Shown here in pieces: positions 1 to 59,449 of a stretch of DNA of 64,000 nt (positions are counted from its first letter, which is position 1; every line of letters begins with the position of its first letter). The stretch covers positions 15,059,958 to 15,123,957 of the forward strand of contig NC_082694.2 of the NCBI RefSeq assembly GCF_949987515.2, read 5' to 3'. The translations under genes and the position numbers were made by a program. The notes beneath the pieces were generated by a model. It was not told the origin of the DNA. It saw only the letters and a program-made list of their open reading frames with translations, and searched no databases. This stretch comes from Delphinus delphis. Taxonomy: Eukaryota > Chordata > Mammalia > Artiodactyla > Delphinidae.

Positions 1-2847
1 TTTGTGCAGTCTCTTTCTTGGTTGGGAATGCCTCAGCCCAACCTGAAAAGGTATCTATAAACACCAGTAAATATTTATACCTATATTTGCCAGGCTTTAC
101 CTCCGTGAAGTCCACTTCCCAGTAGGCTCCGGGCTGGTTTCCTCTTTCCCGGATGCCAGTGGTTGACGGGTGGGTGCTGGCATTATGGAGTTGGCAGACT
201 GCACAGTCAGCAACCAGTCGTTCAGTCTTCTCGGAGACATTTTTAATTTTAAGTCCAGTCTGCCTGATAAGATCCTGTAGCCGTCGGGCGCCCAAGTGGG
301 TGCTACGGTGGATCCGTTCAAGGACCAGGGTTCCTAGTTTCTCAGGAAGGAGGATATTGTTCTTAGCGTCCCGCCACCATCTGTCTCTAACCTGGGTTAG
401 AGGGAGCTTGCTCATCCATCTGATGTCATCCTCCGAGTAGTCGGGTTGGGGCGGTAGTTCCCGGGGCCCTGGATCCGGCAGTTGCAGGGGAAGTAATGGT
501 ATTGGAGTGTGTGCCGCCTTTCGAGCCGTCTGGTCTGCCAAATTGTTGCCTCGGGCGACTGGATTCGTGGGTTTTTGATGCCCCGGGCAGTGTACAATGG
601 CTAGCTTTTTGGGTTCCCATATGGCCGCTAGCAAGGCCAGGATTTCCTCTTTGTTCTTGATGTCTTTGCCCTCTGCTGTGAGTAGTCCCCGCTCTCGGTA
701 TATTGCCCCATGTATATGTGCGGTAGCGAAAGCATACCGGCTGTCTGTATATAGGGTGGCTTTTTGGCCTTTGCTCATCTTGAGAGCTTGGGTCAGGGCA
801 ATTAATTCAGCTTTTTGGGCTGAGGTCCCCGGGGGGAGAGTCTCTGCCCATATCACCTCAGTTTCTGATGTTACCGCTGCCCCCGCATACCTCTGACCTT
901 GCTGGACAAAGCTGCTGCCGTCAGTGAACCATGTGACTTGTGCATCCGGTAGGGGCTGGTCACGTAGGTCTTCCCGAACCCCATGGATCTGGGCCAGTAC
1001 CTCTGCACAGTCATGGAGTGGGGAGTCCAAATCTGGGTCAGGTAATAGGGAGGCAGGGTTTAATGCCCGCGGCGGAGTGTAGCTGATTCTGAGGGGATTT
1101 AACAGTAGACCCTGGTAGTGGACCAGTCGAGCATTGCTCATCCATCGGTCGGGAGGCTGTTTGAGAACCCCGTCGATGGCGTGGGGGGTGGTGACATGCA
1201 ACTCCTGTCCCATAGTTTGTCAGCATCCTTTACCATTAGGGCCGTGGTGGCGATCATCTGGAGGCAAGGAAGCCAGCCGGCAGCCACTGGGTCCAATTTC
1301 TTTGATAGGTAAGCGACAGGCCTGGGCCAAGGACCGAGGGGCTGGGTCAACACGGCCTTAGCTATGCCTTTGCTTTCATCCACAAAGAGGTGGAAGGGTT
1401 TGGAGACATCAGGGAGACCCAGGGCGGGTGCGGATAGCAAGGCAGTTTTGATCTGCTGAAATGATTGCTCAGCCTCCTCTGTCCATTTAAAGGGCGTCTG
1501 CTCTTTGGTGGCTAAGTATAGCGGTTTGGCCATTTCAGCAAATTTGGGTATCCATAAACGGCAGAACCCCGCTGACCCCAAAAATTCCCTCACCTGTCGA
1601 GGCGTGGTGGGTCTGGGGATGCGGAGGACGGTTTCCTTCCGTGCATCTGTGAGCCATCGTTGCCCCCCTTTCAATAGGTACCCCAGGTAAGTTACCTCAG
1701 GCCTGCAGATCTGCGCTTTCTTGGCAGAGGCCCGGTATCCCAGGGTGCCGAGAGTCTGTAGGAGGTTTCTGGTTCCCTGCAGGCAGGCTTCAGCGGTCTC
1801 AGCAGCTATTAAGAGATCATCAACATACTGCAGGAGGGTTACATTGGGGTTTTGTCTCCGGTACTCACTGAGATCCTCGTGTAGGGCCTCATCAAACAAG
1901 GTGGGCGAATTTTTGAATCCTTGGGGAAGTCTGGTCCAGGTGAGTTGTCCGTTTATGCCTCTCTAGGGATCCGACCATTCGAAGGCAAAGAGTTCTTGAC
2001 TTTTGGGCGCCAAGGGTAAACTAAAAAAGGCATCTTTGAGGTCCAGCACAGTATACCATTGTTTTCCTGGACTAAGGGCGCTCAAAAGAGTGTATGGGTT
2101 GGGCACAGTAGGATGGATGTCTATGACCCGTCTGTTAACTTCCCTCAGGTCCTGCACTGGGCGGTAGTCTTTACTGTTAGGTTTGCGGACTGGCAGCAGG
2201 GGTGTATTCCAGGCCGACTGGCAGGGACGCAGTATCCCCAGGTCAAGAAGCCGGCGAATATGAGGAGTGATACCAGTCTTGGCCTCTAGGGGCATGGGAT
2301 ACTGTCGGACACGTGCAGGATCTGCTCCTGGTTTGATCTCTATGAATAGGGCTGGGCGATGTTTGGCTAGTCCCATCCCACCTGTTTCTGCCCATGCTTC
2401 GGGGAACTGCTGAAGCCATGACTCTATATCTTGATTTTGGGAGGGTGGTTCCTGGTGAAGTCGGTACTCATCTTCTAAGTTCAGGGTGAGCACAGATATG
2501 GGTTGGTCGTGAGGGTCTGTTACGATTGGCCCCTCTGGCCGAAAATGAATTTGTGCTCCCATTTTAGTGAGCAAGTCTCTCCCCAGTAAGGGGCACGGGC
2601 TATCGGGAATGACCAGAAAGGAATGGGTTACTCTTCCCGTGCCCAAGTCCACAGTTCTCTGAGTGGTCCAGGGGTAATGTTTGACTCCCGTAGCTCCCTG
2701 GACCCAGGAGGATTTGTTAGAAACTTTCCCGTGGGGCTTAACCAAGACCGAATGCTGTGCCCCCGTATCCACCAGGAATTGGACTGGTTTCCCCTCCACT
2801 TGTAGGGTTACCCTGGGTTCGGGGAGGGGGTCCGAACCCCGTCCCCC
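1..2847 (-). pseudogene. pol: Provirus pro-pol (PR-RT-RNase H-IN), broken and truncated by the window
   Basis: Pol continues in the same frame as nucleocapsid, separated from it only by the TAG at 2848-2850, the gammaretroviral read-through arrangement. The protease active-site motif LVDTGAQHS lies near 2775-2750. RT follows, with the catalytic YVDD at about 1827-1816. A stop codon at 1963-1965 interrupts RT in frame, and a small indel near 1205-1222 (after the KDADKL motif) shifts frame at the RT connection. From about 1200 to position 1 a third frame appears open through RNase H, the integrase HHCC zinc-binding region (about 340-210) and the start of the integrase core. The remainder lies outside the window. 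Confidence 0.9.
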
Positions 2848-4456
2848 CTACTCTGCATCATGTGTAAATAGGACTGGGGTGGCCTTCGGTTGCCATTGCC
2901 TCTGGTTGGGGCGCGGCTGCCTTTTCTTGGGGCATTCCCGAGCCCAGTGGCCCTTTTCCTTGCAATAGGCACATTGATCTCTGTCCAATGGTCGCCTGGG
3001 AGGCCGAGTGGCTGGGGGGCCCTCTTGATCTTTCTGAACAATGGCGGCCAGGACCTTAGTCATTTTCTCAGTGGCTTTAAGTTGTTTATCCTCTGGGGCG
3101 TCTCGGTTATTAAAGACGCACTGGGCGATACGGAGTAGATACTGTATCTGTTTGCCCTCCAGATGTTCTAACTTCTGGCGTTTCTTTTTAATATCAGGGG
3201 CTGCCTAGTTAACGAAGGACATTACAGTGGCAGCCTGATTTTCGGGGGCCTCTGGATCCATAGGGGTATACTGCCTAAAGGCTTCCATTAATCTTTCTAA
3301 GTAAGAGGAGGGACTTTCTGTTTTACCGTGTATAATCGAATATACCTTGGCCAAATTAGTGGGCTTGCGCGCGGCAGCCCGGAGACCCGCCATTAGAGTC
3401 TGGCGATAAATGAGCAGTCGTCCCCTACCTTCTCCGGTGTTATAGTCCCATTCATCCTGCGGGGGGGCGAGTTAAGGGAAAGGCTGCATTGATGAGGTCA
3501 GGGTTAGCGGTGGGTTGACCATCATCTCCAGGAACCAGTTTTCTCGCCTCCAGCTGGATTCGCTCTCGTTCTTCGGTAGTGAATAGGATCCGGAGGAGCT
3601 GTTGGCAGTCATCCCAGGTGGGCTGATGAGTGAACATAACGCTATCTAGAAGAGCTGTCAAGTCTTTAGGATTATCAGAGAAGCGGGCATTCTGGGTTTT
3701 CCAATTATATAAGTCACTGGTAGAGAATGGCCAATACTGGAGTCGGGGGTTCCCTGTCTCATCGGGAGGGCCTATTTCTCGCAGGGGTAGGGCTATGGTG
3801 GAATCCGGATGGCGGAACCCTGGGTCGCGCTGATTGCGTCCACGGGTGCGTCCAGCCGGCCCATGGGAGTTATTTTCATTGGGCAGGAGGACCGGTAGTG
3901 CTTCTGCCTCTCGGTTCTCCGGTTCTGACCTGGGTGGCCCCTCGGGAGGGGCCGCAGGAGGTTCTACCAAGGGGAGAGGAGCAGGGCCAGGAGCAGGAAG
4001 GGGGACCGGTTGTGGGGCCAAAGGAGGAGGTTGATATGGGGGGGGGTCTAGGAGAAGGAGGTCTTGGCTATCAGAGAGTATGGGTGCAGTTGGGGCCTGA
4101 GGCTTGGGAGGTTTAGTTGGTCGGGCCGCAAGGATCTTACATGACCCTGATGACAAAAAGGGGGTCATCCAGGGAGGTGGCTTTTCTGTCAGGTCCTGCC
4201 ATACCAGGATGTAGGGGATCTGGTCTGGATGGCCTTCTTTTCCTGGAAAGAAAACTCTAGATTTAACTTTTAGGATTATAGGAAGACAAAAGGTACCCTT
4301 GGTGGGCCAGCCAACCCCGAAAGTTGGCCATTCAGAGCGGCAGAAGGTAATTAGTTTTTTTCTCCGGATGTCCAGACTGAGGTTGTGTCCTCGGGACTTT
4401 ACATCCCCGAAATCAGCGAGAAGGAGGGAGAGGGGGGTACTCTGTGCTTGGCCCAT
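2848..4456 (-). pseudogene. gag: Provirus gag (MA-p12-CA-NC), broken
   Basis: Gag forms the retroviral particle. The reading starts at 4456 with MGQAQSTPLSL, carrying the glycine-2 myristoylation context of gammaretroviral matrix. A PPPY late-domain motif lies at residues 138-141, followed by a proline-rich p12-like stretch and capsid. One CCHC zinc knuckle (C-x2-C-x4-H-x4-C) lies at about 2973-2932 in nucleocapsid. The first segment runs 4456-3452, then the frame changes near a run of seven G's at 3461-3467. The second frame runs on with an in-frame TAG at 3205-3207 inside capsid. Nucleocapsid is open to the terminal TAG at 2848-2850. With one frameshift and one premature stop, it should not make a full Gag polyprotein. 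Confidence 0.9.
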
Positions 4457-4758
4457 GTCTGGGTGCTGGAAGAGACTGGTTAGAGAAGGTTACTCTGAAA
4501 ACGAAAGTGATTAAGAGCCGTCCCAGTAGCGGAGCCTGTAAAAGGAGGAAGGGGAGGTTATCGCGTGCGCGCTTCAGATGGGCTATCAGCCCCAGATGTG
4601 TCGTGGTGGCCGTCTCCAACCACACCCGACTAGGTGTCCTATAGCGCGTCCGCCAGGACTGTCCTAGTCCCCAAAACAGAAGGTACCCTGAGCCGGCTTA
4701 CTTACCGATCGGTTGTCAGCGATGACCCGTTGACCTGATGTCTGGTGGGCTCGGGGGC

Positions 4759-4776
4759 ATCCCGGACGAGCCCCCA
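4759..4776 (-). other. Primer-binding site, tRNA-Pro type
   Basis: The minus strand reads TGGGGGCTCGTCCGGGAT two bases inside the LTR. This 18-mer is complementary to the 3' end of tRNA-Pro and equals the primer site of murine leukaemia viruses, which fixes the inner LTR edge and supports the gammaretrovirus class. Confidence 0.92.
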
Positions 4777-4778
4777 AA

Positions 4779-5144
4779 TGAAATGCCCACGGTCGCGAGA
4801 CCCCTCCACAAGACCACCAGAGTCGAGAGTCAAAGCCAAGCGGCAAGGGTCATTTATCGCAGGTTCGAACCTGGACCTCTGCGCACTCGTTGCCGGTGGC
4901 GCTAAGAGGTCCCGATGGAGTTTAGTTCAGCTCTTTTACAGATAGGTACAATCAAGTTCGGGACTTTCCAGGGCTGGGGAGTACTGATTGGTTAACCTTT
5001 AAACAAAGACACGCCGTCTGATTGGTTGGATGATTACACGGGGTCAGCAAGCGTAGTTACAGAAGCGAGAACGGCTGGTTAAGTTTCGGTTTCCTGAGGT
5101 TTCGTTTCTCAGTTGGAAATACTTAAGACGGGGCCATGGTTACA
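4779..5144 (-). repeat. 5' LTR of the provirus
   Basis: The inner edge is well set: the minus strand reads ...TTTCA, two T's, then the primer-binding site, as in murine leukaemia virus-type elements. The outer edge is less certain; I chose the TGTAACC... start at 5144, giving about 366 bp with TG...CA ends. Two CCAAT boxes (CCAATCAG read on the minus strand, near 4985-5025) and a TGTAAAAG TATA-like stretch near 4940 fit a U3 promoter. The R-U5 part shows no perfect AATAAA, only ATAAAT near 4855. Transcription from it would run toward lower coordinates, away from IMMT. Confidence 0.8.
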
Positions 5145-5930
5145 AAAAGAAATAGTGCAAACAGGAAAACTGATGCAACCCTAACAGCGCTGCGGCCTCC
5201 ACCAGCCCAACGGCAGGGCGGCGGGAGGCTGTGCGCCCAACTCCAGGCGACGCTCCCAAATGTGGCAACCCAGCGCCGCGCCCTGGAAGGGCCCTTTTTC
5301 GGCCCTTCTCCTCAGAAAAGAAACTCCAGGAAAAGCACAGACTGAATGCAGGGCGTCAATTCAGTCTTATTCCCACCAAAGTAGAACGCAGTCCCCTCAA
5401 AAGTACTTTGCAAACGCAAGAGACACACAAGTTATTTAGTTTCTACGATATATTGACGGTAAGATCATAATTAGTACTAATAGCATTGAATACGGTGTTC
5501 AGTATTTAACGTGTGTTACCTTGATTACAGGCTCAGTGGAATACTTTGAACAGTGTTTCTGCACTGACCTCATCTTCCCATCCATCCCACAGATTGCGAC
5601 CAAAATTATCTTTCTAAAATAAAAACTTGGTGAAGAAAGCGGTGTGGTTTAATATGAAGGAGTAGAAGCTGTGGAACCCGAAGAATCAGGGTTTCTATTC
5701 CTGCTGTGCTATTTATTAGATTCCTGAACGACACATTCTGCACAAAGATCTCCCCAGTGTTCTTTCACCCAGTCTCCCACAAGCAGGATGACTCCCGGAA
5801 GAAGGGCTGCCAAACGAACAGAACGCGCAAACCGAGACAACACCACTGTTTACGTAACTTTGGGCAAATCCATTCCTTTCTACGAAATATCCAGCTGACA
5901 GAAACAGCTGAGATGCTTTCTTGTTTGAAT
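5145..5930. other. Spacer between provirus and IMMT promoter
   Basis: The stretch has a GC-rich patch at about 5185-5300, then AT-rich sequence without a repeat I recognise. MRPL35, the usual divergent neighbour of IMMT, has no exon here that I can see. An open frame in phase with IMMT begins at 5706 (see findings), but nothing in it looks protein-like. Confidence 0.5.
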
Positions 5931-6281
5931 TCTCCGGAGTCACACCTGCCCGGTTTCCGCGCGGACCAGAGCCCGAGGTCCAGACGCACTGCTACCCACC
6001 TCAATCACCCAGTAACCCGAGCTTGGGGTAACAGCCAAGAGCCCCGAGCGCGACCCGGAAGGAGAAATCGCCCCTTCCGTCTAAGCAGGGCCCACCCTCT
6101 CCCAGCGGCCTGGACACGGGCGAGAGGGAGCTGCGCGTGCGCAGTGGCGTTGGCTGCCCTTCCGGTACGCCCGGCGCGGAGAGGCGGCACGGACGCAAGC
6201 ACGCACGGACGCAAGGTTTCCCCTACTTGCGCCGCCGCCCTAGCTCCCACTTACACCTGCAGCGCGGTCAGCCCCGCAGAG

Positions 6282-54281
<48,000 letters not shown>

Positions 54282-54610
54282 GGTCTAGGAAGAGTCTTGT
54301 AAAGTCACATCTCATGTCAAAGGAAATTGGCAGTAATATATGAAGGGTTTGCAACAAGGTCTCAGCACTGCCTGGAAATGAGCAGGTGACAGGTACTGTT
54401 CTAAATGTTAACACCTGTTGCATTTATATTATTCCTTCTTGCTGTCATGTCAGTCAACTCCAGGAGCACTTTATTTGCAACTTGGGTAACATTTTGTTTT
54501 TCAGGTTTTACTGATCAGGCTTGTGAGCCAGTCAAAATAATGTTTGTGGTCACTGTACTGTTGGTTTTGCCCTTGGAGCAAACTGAATAAAACAGAAATT
54601 GAAAACTGAG
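54282..54610 (+). other. IMMT: IMMT 3' UTR
   Basis: About 330 nt from the stop codon to just beyond the AATAAA at 54586-54591. The end is inferred from the signal. No repeat is seen in it. Confidence 0.8.
54586..54591 (+). terminator. IMMT poly(A) signal
   Basis: Canonical AATAAA 305 nt after the IMMT stop codon, followed within 30 nt by AACTGAGC and T-rich sequence, as expected for cleavage near 54605-54612. Confidence 0.8.
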
Positions 54611-55414
54611 CAGCTTATCCCTTTTCAAAAAGTATCATTTCTAGTTTGTTGTGTATACGGAAAATTTCCTTGAGAAGCAGAAGTAGCAGAAGTAGCAACT
54701 CCTGGGCGCTCAGAGTTGCCAGGCTGTGAACCGGGTTTCAGAAGCCCTAGGCCTGTTCTTGGCTTTGAAGGTCCTAGTGAACTGATTCCTGCTGGTCAAA
54801 CTCAAGAGTGATGTAAATATAAGCCAAAATGCCAATATGTTTATAATTGGAGATATGTCATTCCAGTGATTCAAAGGCACAAGAAACAGTCTGTATCCCA
54901 AACTTCGATTGCTACCACAGGGAAAAATAATATTTTATATTGGGATCCAGTACACCCGCACGCACCCTTATATGAATGTATACATGAAACGGTTTCTGGA
55001 ACCATTGCTTCTCCTTTCTACTTGTGATGTACTGTGTTCTGGTCTGTGGCATTAGAAAAATGTTGGTGTCTTCTCTACCCACAAATTAATTCCACAGCCC
55101 TCAGAAAAGTTCATGGCTCCCAGTTCTGGAACACTGGTAGTTGACCTTGCTCCTTTCTGGTATGTGGACTGTGAATCTCTCCACTGAAGTGGGGGTGGTG
55201 AGCCTGGAATCTTAAAGGGGTTCAATAATTTTGTGGTATATTTGAACTGGATTGCTGTAAAACCCAGAGAACTTGCTTACATAGTTCACTTCTCTGAAGA
55301 TTAGAACAGTTGCCATATTGGGTAAACATTAACCAGTGTTTCACCTTCCATTTTTTACTTCATGAAGTTACCATCAACATATTTTTTCAAAATCATGATT
55401 TTTTGTTGAGGTTT

Positions 55415-55786
55415 TTTTTAATATAAATTTATTTATCGTATTTTATTTTTGGCTGCGTTGGGTCTTTGTTGCTGCACGTGGGCTTTTCTCCAGTTGGGGC
55501 GAACGGGGGCTACTCTTTGTTGCAGTGTGCAGGCTTCTCATTGCAGTGGCTTCTCTTGTTGCGGAGCATGGGCTCTAGGCGCGTGGGCTTCAGTAGTTGT
55601 GGCACACAGGCTCTAGAGCGCAGGCTCAGTAGTTGTGGCTCACGGGCTCTAGAGCGCAGGCTCAGTAGCTGTGGCGCACGGGCTTAGTTGCTCCACGGCA
55701 GGTGGGATCTTCCCGGACCAGGGCTCGAACCCATGTCCCCTGCACTGGCAGGCGGATTCTTAACCACTGCGCCACCAGGGAAGTCC
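55415..55786 (-). repeat. CHR-type SINE, long form
   Basis: A full SINE bounded by a perfect 15-bp duplication, TTTTTGTTGAGGTTT, at 55400-55414 and 55787-55801. An internal 'gctctagagcgcaggctcag' unit is present twice. Confidence 0.93.
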
Positions 55787-57409
55787 TTTTTGTTGAGGTT
55801 TATGTGTTCATAAACAGATTATTGAGAGGCATTTTTATCTGAGCAGCTTATCTGGAAATCATGAAAAAGGGTTGTCTATGTATTTCTGCAGGCCTGTCCC
55901 GGCTCCTGATGGTTACATTCAGGTCTGCATGGCGCCTGACGTTGTCCTTTGATTTGGGGACCCAGTGGTTCGTTTGGTGTTATTAACGGTCCTTACGTTC
56001 CTCCTAAGTGGATTCTTAATTCAGCACATCTAGTTTCTGACTGGAACACACACTTTGTGTGATGTCCTTAATCTCTGCAGGTAGAGGTACTCTCGGCACC
56101 TGTGGGCCATTAAGCTTTGACTAGAAGATAATGAGGCTGTTCTAAATTAAGCCTTTCTTCCCTTTGGAATAGCATGAAATTGTAGAATACATTAACTTGC
56201 AAAGCTGACTAACTTATTTGTCATGTTAGAAGTGTTCATAATTTTTATTTTACTCAGGAAATGTGTAAAACATTACAGATTAGAAGGAAGTAAATTTCTC
56301 TAGGAGCCCAGGAATAACTTCCTTCGGATGTGATTATCTGAGCTCACAGGAAGCAAGCAATACTGAGCGGTTTATTTCAGCTCTCTAAATCAAATAACAA
56401 AAGCCACTGGCTTTCAATTTTAGTATTCCTTTAGCAAACCTCCCCAACCCTCACTGCATATTGAGAAACAAGATGATGTTGAAAGGGGACTCTGCTTGTC
56501 CAGACCCTGATTTTTCTTCCTCATGCCCAGTAAGATTCACATCTTCCTGAGCTGTCACTCAGCAACCCCTTAGGTGAAAAGGGCCTTCACTTGGGCCTAA
56601 AGAGCCTTTATGTGGGTTCTCAGTTCTACCTTCAAGGAGGTGGAATCATTAAAACTCTGATATTTGCCTTAATGTTGTTTGAAGTTTCTAAATCAGCAAA
56701 GTAAGTAAAATGTAAATTAGGCAGTCTTTTTTAAGGCACGGTACTTCTGTGTTCCTTAGTATTGACTTAAACCCTCTGCTTTCTTAACAGGTTCTGCATA
56801 AAAGCAGTCTCCAAGTCCCAAATTAGTTGTCCCACGACTTTTAAAGTAATTTGAACTCAGTGCAGAAGAAACGATAATTTAACATAAACAGGAAATAAGA
56901 AGTGATTACATTTCAGGCAAATCACTCATCAGGTCCAGTGGGCACCATGTACCTGAAGCAGGGCTCGGCTCAGCTCCCCTGGTTTCCTCCCCGCGGATGC
57001 ATTCAGGGGCTGGGGGATCTGAGAAAGCAGAGGGAGCATTGAGGAGGAGGGGCTTTGCCTGGGCACGCCACCCTTTTCCACAGGGGGTGGTGCCACGGTT
57101 TCACTGGTTGGTCCAGGTTAGCTGTACGGACGCTGCCCTGGGGTCTCAGGAAGAAAGAGGAGGGGCTCTGGAGGGACTGTGGGGCACAAGCCAGCAAAGG
57201 CGCTGCTGTTGTGGGAAAAGATGGCGCTGGCATTGGCAAAGCTTAGGTTTTCCTGGGGATGAATTCTATTGTGACCTTCACTTCTCTTGGACGTTCTCAG
57301 TTTTCAAGAGTAAAGTCTTGCTGAGCTCTGTAAACTTGGGTTTGATCTCCAGTGTTCCTTCTAAAATCTTCTATAAAGTCCACAGCTATGCAGGTCGGCT
57401 AGACAACTT

Positions 57410-57732
57410 TTTTTTTTTTTAATAAATTTATTTTACTTATTGATTTTTGGCTGCGTTGGGTCTTTGTTGCTGCGCGCGGGCTTTCTCTAGTTGCAGCGAG
57501 CGGGGGCTACTCTTCCTTGTGGTGCACGGGCTTCTTATTGCGGTGTCGTCTTGTTGTGGAACATGGGCTCTAGGCGCGTGGGCTTCAGTAGTTGTGGCTC
57601 GCGGGGCTCAGTACTTGTGGCACACGGGCCGAGTTGCTCCGAAGCATGTAGGAGCTTCCCGGACCAGGGCTCGAACCCATGTCCCCTGTATTGGCAGGCG
57701 GATTCTTAACCACTGTGCCACCAGGGAAGTCC
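57410..57732 (-). repeat. CHR-type SINE, long form
   Basis: A full SINE from the T-rich tail to CACCAGGGAAGTCC. The target duplication is not clear. It makes the misleading 154-codon open frame at 57447-57911. Confidence 0.9.
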
Positions 57733-59449
57733 AAGGACAGTATCTTGATGTTGAAGGTGATCATATGGGTGATGGTTACTTTGTCCAGGAAAGGCCCCAG
57801 ACAACATTCTTTTACAGGTTAGGCTCCTTCCTGGGCCAGGCTGGAGACTCCTTCACCCCCACTTTGTGTACCTTACATTTGCTCACTCCATGTCCTAGCA
57901 CACCGCCTTAATCAACCGAATAAAGTATGCCCATTTCTCGGGTAAACTGCCACTCTACCACTGAGATCTAATCTAAGTGATTCTGTAAACCTTGCCCTGC
58001 CCATCCACACTCCTGGTGACTGCCATCTTACAGCACGTCCTTTTACCAGCAGTAAAATAATTTACATCGCCATCAGGTACACTTATACGTGTTTATCAAT
58101 ATGCATATATCTGTGGTGCTGTAAGAATGTCACACAACTTGAACATATACAATGTACTTAATTTTCTAATCCATTTCATTAAAATATTCTAGTCATCTTC
58201 TGCAAAAACTGATTTCAAACCCTGCAGTTTGAAGGATGTCAGACAATCCATTTTATTAAGAGTACTCAAATGTTCTATTGAACCAAAACCAAAATTGATA
58301 GGTTATTAACTTTGGCATAGAAAAACAGAACACCTTATACTATTAGAGGGTAGAGAGAGAATGGAGGCCAATCCTACAGGCCTTCCTTAATTTTTTTCTG
58401 AAAAGCTGGAAGCAGTTATTTTGCCCAGAATAGGAATCTGGAATGTCTGTAGCACAGAGTTAAGACCACATGGCCACAACATCACCCACTTGGAAAGTCC
58501 ACTACAAATTCACGTGCCATCAGCCCAGATGGACCTTTCCCCCATCAACGCCATAGCTGCAAAGCACGATGCTGAGGACTGTTCTCTGGCAGGATTCCCC
58601 GGCAATGTAAGTGTTCTGCATCTGTAAGGATTGCGCTGAATGCATACTCGGCCCAGAAGAATCAGCCATTTCCAGGTGCTGATGAACCAGAGGGAAAGGG
58701 AGGGGGCAAGTTTACAGAAGCTTCCAGGCAGCCAAGTTCTCTTTGCAGGTTTTAAGGAAAGATCACAGGCTAATCTGCCCTACCTATCCCTTTTGCTCAT
58801 TTGCTACGTCAAGGGGCTACTGGGGCGATGCACATGAATACGTAAGTAGCTAGTTGCTGTCATTTCCCCTGCCCTCCGTCTCTCACTTAGATGTCTTAAA
58901 TTCTGGTGATCTAGGAGAAAACATGAGTCAATACTTAGGTTTCTGAGGATGTATGACTGACTGGGTCCTGGCCAGAGGATAGCCAAATGGAGATGGGGAC
59001 AGGCACATGTTACAGACACATGTACAACACAGTAGCCCATAAATGGCAACCCCGGCAGGGTAAGGATGAAGTTGCTCATCCGAGAACTCCTGGGATGCCT
59101 GGGTGAATCTGGCAATCAGATTATGAGCTAAGCAGCCCGCGCTAGAAACCCTTGTGAAGCTCCTGCAAGCCTCACAAGTTCCTGTTTGCTTCCCAGACCA
59201 CTTGCAAGTCATGAGAGAGGCTGGAGTAGAGGTTCTCGACCTACTCGATTACCAGCAATACACAATTATGTCAAGAAGACACTTCAATCCTCTTGTCATC
59301 ACATACATTTAGGCCACTTTAAGTACAGCACAACTGAAGGTGCCAGCACTCACACAGAGAGAAAGGGGGAGATGAAACTCTCGTGCAAGCCCCAAGCCTA
59401 GTGGGAGGCTGTGGGCTATTCTATAAAAATAATGGAAATGCATACATAC

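Larger units (their letters stand above)
1..5144 (-). mobile_element. Gammaretrovirus-like endogenous provirus (ERV1), 5' part, cut by window edge
   Basis: Reading the minus strand from 5144 downwards, the order is LTR, primer-binding site, leader, gag, an in-frame TAG, protease, reverse transcriptase, RNase H and the start of integrase. This is the gammaretroviral plan, and the protein motifs (MGQ start, PPPY, one CCHC knuckle, YVDD) agree. The rest of integrase, any env and the 3' LTR would lie left of position 1. I see four coding lesions in about 4.4 kb: a frameshift near 3461-3467, a stop at 3205, a stop at 1963 and a frameshift near 1205-1222. Long stretches stay open, so the copy is degraded but not ancient. 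It ends about 1.1 kb upstream of the IMMT start codon and is transcribed away from IMMT. Toothed whales are known to carry gammaretroviral ERVs (the killer whale ERV family); membership was not tested. Confidence 0.93.

Noticed and set aside
1138..2799. Long open frames with protease and YVDD motifs as a working gene
   Set aside because: They are parts of one retroviral pol interrupted by an in-frame stop and a frameshift; annotated as a provirus pseudogene.
1..6281. MRPL35, the expected divergent neighbour of IMMT
   Set aside because: I looked for its first exon on the minus strand and found none; this interval is provirus and spacer, so the gene must lie left of the window.
57447..57911. 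154-codon open frame on the plus strand
   Set aside because: It is a reading of the CHR SINE at 57410-57732 plus flank.
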